Shown here: one piece after another, positions 1 through 8,982 of the stretch
Position numbering within the stretch: the stretch's first letter is position 1
Layout: every line of letters begins with the position of its first letter
Source: Candidatus Uhrbacteria bacterium
GTDB taxonomy: Bacteria > Patescibacteriota > Patescibacteriia > UBA9934
NCBI GenBank assembly: GCA_903848275.1
Contig: CAINGB010000027.1
Location: forward strand, 1 to 42,347
Length of the DNA stretch: 42,347 bases
Direction: 5' to 3'
The notes under the pieces: model-generated
The model's input: only the letters and a program-made list of their open reading frames with translations
The model's database searches: none
Told to the model about the DNA's origin: nothing
Program-made: the position numbers and the translations under genes

Positions 1-2
1 AC

Positions 3-2690
3 ACTTCCTACGACGGTACTTCATGTACCAGCTCATCTGGTTCATGTTCTTACAGCGCCGTTCAAGGTGGCGACCTGACCTTGGTCCTCTCCGGTCCAAG
101 CACTGGCGACATCCGCACCAACAGCCAGGATCAGACCCTTTTGGCCTTCACCATGACCTCAAGTCAGGAGTTGACCATTAAGGACCTCGACGTCATCGTC
201 TACGGTGACGACGACAACGACGGCACCGCCGTCGACAATGCTGATGACTCCAGCGACGATAACACTGGTCTTATCAACACTGGCGCCGAAGGTAACTTGA
301 AGGACATCAAGATCATCAACGTCGACACCGGCGCTGTGGTCATGGGTCCTCTCGAGCTCGACTGTGTCACCGTTGTTTGTGGTGCCGCTGGTACCCAAGA
401 CGCTGCTCAGACCATCGACTTCACCGATGACTTCTCCATGGCTGCAGGCACTGTCTTGCACTTGGCTGTCACCGCTGACGTTGACAACAATGTTACCAAC
501 CCAACCGCCTTCGCCGCTGCTATCGACATTTCCGGTCTCTCGGAAGAAGATGCCAACGGTGATGCTTTGAGCGCTTCTGACATCATCCCAAGCGGTGATA
601 TCACTGGCTACGACCAGACTGCTCGCGCAGCTTCGATGGTCATCTCATTGGGTAGCACCCCAGGCGACGTAACCTCCGTTCAAGGTACCAGCAACGTGTT
701 GGTCAATGCCTTCAACATGGTTGCCGGCCAGGGTGGTGACGTCAACATCTCTGAAATCATCTTGACCGCCTACTCGGATGCCAACGCTTCCGGTTCGTTC
801 GAACTTGGTGACTCAGTTACTCCAGCTATCGACGTCAACGACTACGTTACTTCCTGTTACTTGAAGGATGGCAACGGTGCCGCTATCGGTACTGCCAAGT
901 CCCCAAGCAGCAACGGTGAAACCCTCACCTTCGACAGCCTCGACTGGACCGTGGCCGCTAGTGCCGCCGCTCAGTTGAAGGTCTACTGTAACTTCAGCAA
1001 CCCATCCCTCGCTACGACCTTCCAGTTCGCCTTTGACATCGCCACTCCAGCTAGCGACGTAGTAGCTGAAGACGACGACGGTGTTGACGTCGACCCAACT
1101 GGTACCGCTGTTAACGGTGGTACAACACCAAACAGTGTCGTCACTTTGGCCGCTTCTGGTTCCCTTGCAGTCGCTGCAGGTGCTAGCCAGCCAACTGCCA
1201 ACTTCGTCCTCACCGGCAGCAGCAACAACCTCGTCGCTTCCTATCGCTATACTGCGACCAACGAAGCCTTCGAAATTCAGACCGTCTCCTTCTCTGAAGA
1301 AGCCGCTGAAGATGCTACTTACGGTCACAGCAACACCGGTACTACCGATGTTGAGGTCGTAGTTACCACCGACGGTAACGAATCAACCTACGCTAACAAC
1401 GTTTCCCTCGCTACTATTACCTACCCTAAGGTTGACGGTACCACCGGTACCAGCTCTGTCGCTTTGGTTGGTAACGAAGCCAAGTTCTCCGGTTTGCATG
1501 CCTACGCAGCTGTAGGTACGCCAGCCGACATCAATGTCTACGTTAACGTTCCAGCCACGGATCGTACCTCTGGTGGTTCTGCTACCAGCAACGAAAAGAT
1601 CCGCATGGGTTGGTTCGTTGACGTCACCAATGCAGACAACTTCAAAGCTGTCGGCGTCGGTTCAGGTACTACCTTCACGGACACTGACAGTGATGGTTCC
1701 GGCACAAACTACACCCCAGTTGGTGACGATACCGCCGACGGTATCAACGCCTTCGTGGTTCGTGAAGCTATGCCAACCTTCTCTATCTCTTCCGCTACAC
1801 CTTCCGGTTCTTCAATCGCTACATTGGGTGAAGTATTGCGCTTCAACGTCGCAGCTTCTGCCAACAAGGATGTGGTTCTCGAGTCCCTCATGTTCAAAAT
1901 CACCGCCACTGACTTGACTCTTAGTCACGCTGCCGGTGGTTGGGCGACTTGTGACACTGACATCAACGCTACCGCTGGTAACCTGCACACCAGTGAGTTC
2001 GAATTCTACAATCTCGACAAGAGCGCTAGCACCCAGCTTGATACTTCCAACAACACAGTCAATTCTAACGAACTTCTCAACACCGACTGGTTGGAACTCA
2101 AGACCACTGGTGCCGTCTGTGACACCACAGCCGCTCAGCTTGGCTACATTAAGTTGACTCTCCCAACTGCGGAAGTCATCCCAGCTGGCCACAGCTACAG
2201 GTACTCCTTGAAGGTTGACACCACTGGTGCTCTCACCGGTAGCGATTCCTTCCGTGTCGACTTGGTTAACGAGCCATTGGTTTCAACCTGGTTGGTACCA
2301 ACTGGCAGCAACTCCAACGAGGCTCTTTCTATCAGCGACACCGATTTCGCTGTCGACGCAGTCACAGACTTCTACCAGGGTGACGTAATCTGTTTGACAG
2401 ATGACGACGCCGTCTGTGGATCAACTGACGAACGTGCCTTGGTTGTTGCTTGTACAAACGCTACCGGTCTTAACGGCGGCAAGTGTACCTCCGGCAACCT
2501 CACTATCATTCGTGGTTACATGGGTTCAGTCCCAACCTCGACTGAGTCAACTGCCGACGAAGTTGCTCGTATGCCAGGCTCCCTGCTCTGGCAGGATGAC
2601 GGCGCTGCCGCCATCACCGATGCTACCAAGGAACGTTGGGGTGGTTACCTCGTAACCAACCTCGCCACCGGTGGTACCCTCGTCTACTAA
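3..2690 (+). CDS. Partial (5' truncated) large secreted/S-layer-like surface protein
   Basis: Frame is open to the window edge upstream of the TTG at 81; Thr/Ser/Asp/Gly-rich repetitive sequence; strongly biased codon usage; followed by a strong terminator. Confidence 0.7.
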   Translation, partial: TSYDGTSCTSSSGSCSYSAVQGGDLTLVLSGPSTGDIRTNSQDQTLLAFTMTSSQELTIKDLDVIVYGDDDNDGTAVDNADDSSDDNTGLINTGAEGNLKDIKIINVDTGAVVMGPLELDCVTVVCGAAGTQDAAQTIDFTDDFSMAAGTVLHLAVTADVDNNVTNPTAFAAAIDISGLSEEDANGDALSASDIIPSGDITGYDQTARAASMVISLGSTPGDVTSVQGTSNVLVNAFNMVAGQGGDVNISEIILTAYSDANASGSFELGDSVTPAIDVNDYVTSCYLKDGNGAAIGTAKSPSSNGETLTFDSLDWTVAASAAAQLKVYCNFSNPSLATTFQFAFDIATPASDVVAEDDDGVDVDPTGTAVNGGTTPNSVVTLAASGSLAVAAGASQPTANFVLTGSSNNLVASYRYTATNEAFEIQTVSFSEEAAEDATYGHSNTGTTDVEVVVTTDGNESTYANNVSLATITYPKVDGTTGTSSVALVGNEAKFSGLHAYAAVGTPADINVYVNVPATDRTSGGSATSNEKIRMGWFVDVTNADNFKAVGVGSGTTFTDTDSDGSGTNYTPVGDDTADGINAFVVREAMPTFSISSATPSGSSIATLGEVLRFNVAASANKDVVLESLMFKITATDLTLSHAAGGWATCDTDINATAGNLHTSEFEFYNLDKSASTQLDTSNNTVNSNELLNTDWLELKTTGAVCDTTAAQLGYIKLTLPTAEVIPAGHSYRYSLKVDTTGALTGSDSFRVDLVNEPLVSTWLVPTGSNSNEALSISDTDFAVDAVTDFYQGDVICLTDDDAVCGSTDERALVVACTNATGLNGGKCTSGNLTIIRGYMGSVPTSTESTADEVARMPGSLLWQDDGAAAITDATKERWGGYLVTNLATGGTLVY

Positions 2691-2721
2691 TCTAGACAGG
2701 TCATCACTCGGTAACGAACAA

Positions 2722-2755
2722 GAAAAACTGGCCTTCGGGCCAGTTTTTCTGTTAC
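2722..2755 (+). terminator. Rho-independent terminator
   Basis: AAAAACTGGCC-TTCG-GGCCAGTTTTT just after the surface-protein stop. Confidence 0.85.
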
Positions 2756-2800
2756 CAAAATAGTTGCCAAACTGTGGGCAATCCTCTAAACTACAGCCAT

Positions 2801-3523
2801 ATGATGAATCGCTTCTCCCACTTGGACAAACGTCAAAAAATCGCCCTTACCGCTGCCAGTGTCGTGTTACTCGCCATCCTCGTGGTCGGCGGCTACCTGC
2901 TGTTCCACCAGTCCGCCAGCAATAATGCCAACCTCACGTTGTGGCGCGAGACGCAAATCGATGACGCTACCAAAGCCACCCTCACCCAACGCATCGCAAC
3001 TACCATCGCCTCCATCAAAGCCAAGCCGTCAGACACCTCAGCTGTGGACCTGACCAACCTCTATCTCTCCATCGCCAACGACTCGTACATTCTCGGCGAT
3101 CTCGCCACCACGCGGCACTACCTAGAACTGGCTCTGAACCAAAATGCTCTAATGGATACTGCTTGGAACATGTACGGCGACGTGCTGAACCAGATGGGGG
3201 ACCGCGCCAAAGCGGAAGACGCTTTCAAACAAGCCATCCAGATTAGCCCGATGATCAAATACTACATGGACTACGCCGCGTTCCTCAAGCAGGACTCGCC
3301 AGCTCGTGACGCGGATCGTTTGGCCGACCTCCAGCAGGCCGTCACCGTGCTCGGTCAAAGCACAGATCTCATGGTCGCCCTCGCCGAATATTACAACGAT
3401 CACAGCGACTGCGCCGAATCTCTGGCGCACTACAAAGTCGCCGTCACCCTCACTCCCAAGAACCAAGCCATCAAAGACGACATGGCCATGGTCAAGTCCA
3501 CCTGCGTCCAAGCCACCCAGTAG
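2801..3523 (+). CDS. TPR-repeat protein with N-terminal transmembrane helix
   Basis: IALTAASVVLLAILVVGGYLLF TM segment followed by TPR-like helices (AWNMYGDVLNQMGDRAKAEDAFKQAIQISP); ATG at 2801 preferred over GTG 2774. Confidence 0.75.
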   Translation: MMNRFSHLDKRQKIALTAASVVLLAILVVGGYLLFHQSASNNANLTLWRETQIDDATKATLTQRIATTIASIKAKPSDTSAVDLTNLYLSIANDSYILGDLATTRHYLELALNQNALMDTAWNMYGDVLNQMGDRAKAEDAFKQAIQISPMIKYYMDYAAFLKQDSPARDADRLADLQQAVTVLGQSTDLMVALAEYYNDHSDCAESLAHYKVAVTLTPKNQAIKDDMAMVKSTCVQATQ

Positions 3524-3558
3524 CGCTCAGTAAAAAAAAAGTTTGGTCTACAAAAGTT

Positions 3559-3605
3559 TGGTCTACATTCAATGTATACATTGAATGTAGACCACTTATC
3601 CACAG
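3559..3605. repeat. P1 palindromic repeat copy 1 (36-nt perfect palindrome + CTTATCCACAG), left end of RAYT element 1
   Basis: TGGTCTACATTCAATGTATACATTGAATGTAGACCA is self-complementary; inverted relative to 4381-4427. Confidence 0.92.
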
Positions 3606-3706
3606 TACCAGCGTTGACGACAAACTCGATACGCGGTGCAATATATGTAAGCTCCCCAGCCTAATAGTGCTGGGGCTTTGTATTCAGCGCGTATTATAAA
3701 ATACGT

Positions 3707-4390
3707 ATGAGTCACGTCGCGTTTGGTAGTGGAGGTACTTATCACATCATGAATCGCGGGGCAGGGAAGCGGGACATATTTCTTGATGACATCGATCGTG
3801 TTCGTTTTACAAAAGGTCTACTTCTCTTTAACGATGAATCAACATTACCAATGGGCAGGGCACTCGTAGAAGCCTGGAAGAATCCAAAGAAATCCATCCA
3901 TCCACTAGTGAGAATTCTCGCCTACGCTCTCATGGATAACCATTACCACCTCGTACTCGAACAGCTTGTCGACAATGGCATTGCAAGGTTCATGCAACGT
4001 CTCGGCAATGGCTTTACAAAGTATCATAATAAACGCAGCGATAGAAAAGGCGTAGTTTTTGAGGCTCGTTACAAATCGGTCGCCATCCAAACTGAAGCAC
4101 AATTCTTGCATATTACTCGTTACGTCCACCTCAATCCGTACGACAAGTGCGACTACGCTTGGCGTCATGGCGAGGCTCGTTCACGCGACGAGGCCAAGGC
4201 AGTTCTCTTGTCTTATCCATGGTCGAGTTACCGTCATTATAAAGGTCTCGAAGTCAATCCAGCTGTCGACGCTTCTCCCGTCCTTGCCTGCTTTAACGAC
4301 TCTGCCGATTACGAAAACTTCGTTCTCTCCTGGATCAACCGTAACTACGAACCCATTCTCGGCCTCATGCTCGACGACGACTGTGGATAA
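3707..4390 (+). CDS. REP-associated tyrosine transposase (RAYT / Y1_Tnp, IS200-like)
   Basis: HIMNRG, MDNHYHLVLEQLVDNGIARFMQRL, FEARYKS, HITRYVHLNP motifs; flanked by inverted P1 repeats. Confidence 0.92.
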   Translation: MSHVAFGSGGTYHIMNRGAGKRDIFLDDIDRVRFTKGLLLFNDESTLPMGRALVEAWKNPKKSIHPLVRILAYALMDNHYHLVLEQLVDNGIARFMQRLGNGFTKYHNKRSDRKGVVFEARYKSVAIQTEAQFLHITRYVHLNPYDKCDYAWRHGEARSRDEAKAVLLSYPWSSYRHYKGLEVNPAVDASPVLACFNDSADYENFVLSWINRNYEPILGLMLDDDCG

Positions 4391-4427
4391 GTGGTCTACA
4401 TTCAATGTATACATTGAATGTAGACCA
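4381..4427. repeat. P1 palindromic repeat copy 2
   Basis: CTGTGGATAAG + 36-nt perfect palindrome, reverse complement of 3559-3605. Confidence 0.92.
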
Positions 4428-4531
4428 TACCTCAGGCATCCTTCCGCACCCAAACCTTCCTACCCACATCCCGCCAAATACGTTAAAATACTCTCATCCT
4501 CATCTCATAATCCTTGCCGCTGATTTTGCCT

Positions 4532-6649
4532 ATGCCTAGTTCTCGCCGCCTTCGCCCTTTTCTCGCCGCCAGCTTGGGCCTTATCATCGCAGCCCAGCCG
4601 CTGGCCGCCTTCGCCCGCACCGCCAATGACCCGGATTACAGCAAGCAGTGGTACCTCGACACCATTCACGCTCCAGCCGCCTGGGATACGCAAACCGGTT
4701 CCAAAAATGTCGTGGTTGCCGTGCTCGACACGGGCGTTGATATTAGTCATCCTGACATAATTAACAACATTTGGACCAACCCTCGTGAAATTCCCGATAA
4801 TAATCGCGACGACGACAACAACGGTTACATTGACGACGTTAACGGTTGGGACTTTGTGGAAGACAATAATCACGTCTCGCCAGATAAAGACGGCAGTCAG
4901 GTCGCCACCTCCCACGGCACCCTCATTGCTGGCATGATTGCAGCTGAAGGCAACAACGGCCAGGGCATCGCCGGTATCGACTGGCACGCCAGTATTATGT
5001 CAGTCCGCATGCTCGATATTGACGGCAGTGCTGACTCCGCCATTGCTGCAGATGCCGTGGACTACGCCGTGGACAATGGGGCTGACATCATCAACATGAG
5101 TTTCGCCGGTCTAAATGCCGACACTGTTTTACGTACCGCAATTTCCCGAGCCTATGCCGCTGGCGTCGTCGTGGTGTCCGCCATGGGCAATGACCATCAG
5201 GACACGGACGCTGTATCCGTCTATCCCGCCTGTCTCGGCACGACAGATCACGACTGGGTGATTGGCGTCGCTAGTTCGGCAGAGGGGGACACCGCCTCCG
5301 ACTTCTCTAACTTCGGCCACAATTGCACGGACATCACTGCTCCCGGCGAGAACATCTATGGCCTCATGTATCACAACCCAGCCGCTGGCTACAACCTTCT
5401 TTACGATGGCGGTTGGAACGGTACTTCTATGGCCTCACCAGTCATTGCTGGCGCCGCGGCCTTGCTCCTCTCCGCCTTTCCCGACCTAACTCCAGATCAA
5501 ATCCGCAACAGCCTCAAGCTTGGCGTCGACCCTCTTCGCCTAACCCCAGATCAACGCGGCAAATACGGTGCCGGTCGCGTCAATCTGGCCCAAGCCCTGG
5601 CTATCGCTGCCCAGTTCTCCAACAACTCCGGTGTCGACCCAACCCACGGCGACTCCTCATCTAACCCCATCGCTATCACCGAGCCAAGCCAAAGCTCAGC
5701 TTTGGCCACAAACCCCCCAAGCGAGCTGAGCTCGCCCAGCCAACCCGCTAGTAATCCCCACCTCGCGTTCGGTAACACTTCCAGTCTCGCCCCCATCGTC
5801 GACCTCCGCTCCGTCGACGGCACCTCTATCGCCATCTTTCCCGCCTACGCCGACACCTACACTGGCGGCATTAAAGTCGCGCTCGGCGACGTCACCGGTC
5901 AGGGTCATGACAGCGTGGTGACCGGCACTGGCCTCGGCGGCGGTCCACAAGTCCGTGTCTTTACCACCACTGGCGCTCTCGTCAGCCAGTTCTTCGCCTA
6001 TGACTCTACTTCTCGCCAAGGCGTCGATGTGGCGACTGGCGACATCGACGGCGATGGTACCGACGAGATTGTCACCTCAGTCGGCGGTAGCGTCAGCCAC
6101 GACATTATCGCCTACTCCTATCGCGGCCTAGCCAAAGTCCGTTTCACCGCCTCACAATTTTCCGCCACCGCTAGCCTCCGTGTAGCTGTGGGCGACCTCG
6201 ACGGCGATGGTCTGGGCGAATTCATTGTCAGCGCTGGAACGGGGAGTGCTGCTCAAGTTTCTCTCTACGACACGGACGGCACCTTCCTCCGTACTTTCGC
6301 TCCTTACGCTACCACCTTTACTGGCGGCGTTTACGTAGCCTCGGGTGACATTGACGGCGACGGTACGGATGAGATTGTCACCGGCACGGGCGACGGTGGT
6401 GGTCCTCAAGTTCGCGTCTTTAACGCCGACGCTAGCGTCAAAAACTCCTTCTTTCCCTTCCTAAGTACTTCCCGTCATGGCGTTCGTGTAGCCGTAGCCG
6501 ATACGGACCGCGACGGTATCGCCGAAATCATCGCTTCGCCTGGGCCAACCATGACCACGGTCAAGATCTTGAGCGCCTCAGGTCTCGCTAAATCCCTCTT
6601 CGACATTGTCTCCAGTGGCAATGAAGGTCTCGCTGTCGCGGCATGGTAG
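4532..6649 (+). CDS. Secreted subtilisin-like S8 serine protease with C-terminal FG-GAP/VCBS-like repeats
   Basis: Signal peptide; VLDTGVD, SHGTLIAGMIAA, NGTSMASPVIAGAAAL catalytic motifs; GDIDGDGTDEIVTGTGxGGGPQVRVF repeats. Confidence 0.92.
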   Translation: MPSSRRLRPFLAASLGLIIAAQPLAAFARTANDPDYSKQWYLDTIHAPAAWDTQTGSKNVVVAVLDTGVDISHPDIINNIWTNPREIPDNNRDDDNNGYIDDVNGWDFVEDNNHVSPDKDGSQVATSHGTLIAGMIAAEGNNGQGIAGIDWHASIMSVRMLDIDGSADSAIAADAVDYAVDNGADIINMSFAGLNADTVLRTAISRAYAAGVVVVSAMGNDHQDTDAVSVYPACLGTTDHDWVIGVASSAEGDTASDFSNFGHNCTDITAPGENIYGLMYHNPAAGYNLLYDGGWNGTSMASPVIAGAAALLLSAFPDLTPDQIRNSLKLGVDPLRLTPDQRGKYGAGRVNLAQALAIAAQFSNNSGVDPTHGDSSSNPIAITEPSQSSALATNPPSELSSPSQPASNPHLAFGNTSSLAPIVDLRSVDGTSIAIFPAYADTYTGGIKVALGDVTGQGHDSVVTGTGLGGGPQVRVFTTTGALVSQFFAYDSTSRQGVDVATGDIDGDGTDEIVTSVGGSVSHDIIAYSYRGLAKVRFTASQFSATASLRVAVGDLDGDGLGEFIVSAGTGSAAQVSLYDTDGTFLRTFAPYATTFTGGVYVASGDIDGDGTDEIVTGTGDGGGPQVRVFNADASVKNSFFPFLSTSRHGVRVAVADTDRDGIAEIIASPGPTMTTVKILSASGLAKSLFDIVSSGNEGLAVAAW

Positions 6650-6662
6650 AATATTAGTAACT

Positions 6663-6709
6663 CTGTGGATAAGTGGTCTACATTCAATGTATACATTGAA
6701 TGTAGACCA
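6663..6709. repeat. P1 palindromic repeat copy 3 (solo)
   Basis: Exact 47-nt match to 4381-4427 with no transposase attached. Confidence 0.92.
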
Positions 6710-6725
6710 AATAATTTTACATTTT

Positions 6726-7733
6726 ATGGCAGTTAGTGAAAAGAAAACAGTACTCGTGACAGGCGGCGCCGGTTTCATCGGCTCCTTGCTTTGCGAGCAA
6801 CTCCTCAAGTCTGGTTCCCGAGTCATCTGCATCGACAACTTCGTCACCGGCCATGTCCGTAACATCGAATCCTTGCTCCGTAGTCCCGACTTCCAGTTCC
6901 TCAAGCTCGACATCAATGAACCAATCAACCTCGAGAGCTTCGTCGAACTCCAACCTTTTAACATCCCCTTCGTTGGCATTCAAGAAATCTACCACCTCGC
7001 CGTCCCGACCGCCGTCAAAAAATTTGACCAATATCGCTTGCAAACTCTCCTCGCCAATTCCGTCGGTACTAAAAACGTGCTCGACCTCGCCGTCAAATAC
7101 AAGGCTCGCGTCGTCTTCACCTCGGCCGCCGTTGTTTACGGTCAGCGCCGTGCCGATAGTCCAGTTTTTTCCGAAGAAGATTTGGGCATTCTCGACCACC
7201 TGAATCCTCGTGCCTGCTACAACGAAGGTAAGCGCTTTGCGGAAACCATGTGCCAAACCTACGCCGACGTCCACGGCCTCGACATCAAAATCGCCCGCAT
7301 CTTCCGCACTTACGGCCCGCGCATGCCGCTCTTCAACGGCCACCAGGTGCCAGACTTTATCCTCCATGCGCTCGATAACGAGGACATTGTCATTAGCGGT
7401 ACAGCCGACAGCCTCACTTCCTTAGCCTACGTGGCGGACATTACCGACGGCTTGATTCGCCTGATGCGCGCCGAGGCCAATATTGGGCCGGTTAACATTG
7501 GGAGTGACGTGGATCTCAAGATGAGCGACATTGCCGCTAAAATTATCGAACTCTCCGGTTCCACCTCGAAAATTATCTACGAACCAGCGCCACCATATTT
7601 AGTCGCTATGGGCCTGCCAAATTTGACTAAAGCTAAAGAAAAATTGGGCTGGTTGCCGCTCGTCCGTTTTGAGGATGGCCTGCGCAAAACCATTGACTAC
7701 ATCAGGGCAAACAAGGTACTTTTGACGGAGTAA
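6726..7733 (+). CDS. NAD-dependent epimerase/dehydratase (UDP-glucuronate decarboxylase-like)
   Basis: VLVTGGAGFIGSLLCEQLL Rossmann motif; YNEGKRFAET catalytic region. Confidence 0.88.
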   Translation: MAVSEKKTVLVTGGAGFIGSLLCEQLLKSGSRVICIDNFVTGHVRNIESLLRSPDFQFLKLDINEPINLESFVELQPFNIPFVGIQEIYHLAVPTAVKKFDQYRLQTLLANSVGTKNVLDLAVKYKARVVFTSAAVVYGQRRADSPVFSEEDLGILDHLNPRACYNEGKRFAETMCQTYADVHGLDIKIARIFRTYGPRMPLFNGHQVPDFILHALDNEDIVISGTADSLTSLAYVADITDGLIRLMRAEANIGPVNIGSDVDLKMSDIAAKIIELSGSTSKIIYEPAPPYLVAMGLPNLTKAKEKLGWLPLVRFEDGLRKTIDYIRANKVLLTE

Positions 7734-7744
7734 TAGCTTCGTTT

Positions 7745-8425
7745 ATGAAAGTAATTGCCATTATTCCAGCCTACAATGAAGAGGCGCGGATTTTGGCTGC
7801 CGTGGCCGATGCTGCCGGGCACGTTGACGCCGTCGTGGTGGTCGACGATTGTTCGGCGGATGCTACTGGCGAGCAAGCTCTGGCCGCTGGTGCCTACGTC
7901 CTCCGCCATGTCATCAACCGTGGACAGGGCGCCGCGTTGCAAACTGCCACGGACTTCGCTGTGCGACACTTGGCAGCTGACGTCATTGTTCACTTCGACG
8001 CCGACGGCCAAATGCTAGGCAGTGAAATACCTCTCATGATCGCACCAATTGTCAGTGGGGAAGCGGACATTGTACTCGGTTCGCGCTTCCTGGGACGACG
8101 TCTCGCGTCGTCCATGCCTTATTCCCGTTGGCTTATTCTCAAGCTCGGCCTCATTTTTACCCGCCTAGTTTCCGGTATTAAAACGACGGACACGCACAAT
8201 GGCTTCCGTGCTTTATCCGCCGACGCAGCAGGGAAATTGCATCTCACCTTGGACCGCATGGCCCACGCCTCAGAAATCCTAGATCTCATCGTCGTTCACA
8301 AATTGCGCTACGTCGAGCGGCCAGTTACCATCCGTTACAGCGCCGAGACTCTGGCAAAAGGACAGTCCTCGCTCGGTTCACTACTCATTGCTGCAGACTT
8401 CCTCAAGAAACGTTTCCTCGGTTAA
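7745..8425 (+). CDS. Family 2 glycosyltransferase (polyprenyl-phosphate glycosyltransferase-like)
   Basis: VIAIIPAYNEEARI, VVVVDDCSADAT, HFDADGQ motifs. Confidence 0.88.
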   Translation: MKVIAIIPAYNEEARILAAVADAAGHVDAVVVVDDCSADATGEQALAAGAYVLRHVINRGQGAALQTATDFAVRHLAADVIVHFDADGQMLGSEIPLMIAPIVSGEADIVLGSRFLGRRLASSMPYSRWLILKLGLIFTRLVSGIKTTDTHNGFRALSADAAGKLHLTLDRMAHASEILDLIVVHKLRYVERPVTIRYSAETLAKGQSSLGSLLIAADFLKKRFLG

Positions 8426-8434
8426 TTACTTGCT

Positions 8435-8776
8435 ATGGTCTTCCAAATTTTCCTCATCCTCTTTGCTATCTTCGGCCTCGTTCGCGCTGGCAAACAATAC
8501 AATACCCAGAAAATCTCACGACATTGGTTCATGCTCTGGGGTTTGGTCTGGGTTCTGCTCATCCTCGCCGCCATCTTTCCCTCCGTCATCGACAGCTTTG
8601 CCCGCTTAGTCGGCGTCGAACGTGGTGCGGATCTTTTACTCTACACCTCCGTCGTCGTCCTCATTTACGCCACTTTCCGCAACATGGTCCTCACCCAAAA
8701 ACTCCGCGAAGAGCACACCGAACTCGTCCGGCAGGTAGCGATTAGGGATGCGAAGAAAACTGAGAAGGCGGGGTAG
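8435..8776 (+). CDS. DUF2304-like membrane protein
   Basis: Small protein with several TM helices immediately downstream of a GT2 gene. Confidence 0.7.
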   Translation: MVFQIFLILFAIFGLVRAGKQYNTQKISRHWFMLWGLVWVLLILAAIFPSVIDSFARLVGVERGADLLLYTSVVVLIYATFRNMVLTQKLREEHTELVRQVAIRDAKKTEKAG

Positions 8777-8811
8777 CTGGGTAGGGGCGTAGCGGGGTAG
8801 CTTAACTTTTT

Positions 8812-8966
8812 GTGTGACGGAGGCCTTTAAGAGCGAGCGACTGCCGTTGTCTCCTGTGACGACGCCAGCCTCGGCCCTGCGCCACCGCCCGAGTCATACG
8901 AGGTGAGACGGGTGGTGCGGTTGACGAGGCGCAGCTAGGAACAGGAGACACGGTAGTTGCGAGCGA
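8812..8966 (+). ncRNA. Candidate structured RNA/leader A upstream of a GT2 gene
   Basis: ~20-bp stem 8837-8857/8941-8960 with G-U pairs in plus orientation; inner CTGCGCC/GGCGCAG and CACCGCCCG/CGGGTGGTG stems; shares GACGGAGGCCTTTA with 34214-34227. Confidence 0.55.
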
Positions 8967-8982
8967 CATGTAATTCATATTT

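Larger units (their letters stand above)
3559..4427 (+). mobile_element. RAYT element 1 bounded by inverted P1 repeats
   Basis: 47-48 nt inverted repeats at both ends; transposase stop codon lies inside the right repeat. Confidence 0.8.

Noticed and set aside
813-1328. Antisense ORFs in the surface-protein gene and other shadow ORFs in the track
   Set aside because: High-GC, strongly biased genes generate long non-coding antisense frames; low-complexity translations and no recognisable domains.
3559-6709. P1 palindromes as simple terminators
   Set aside because: They are AT-rich perfect palindromes without U-tracts and carry a conserved 11-nt side motif; association with the RAYT gene fits better.
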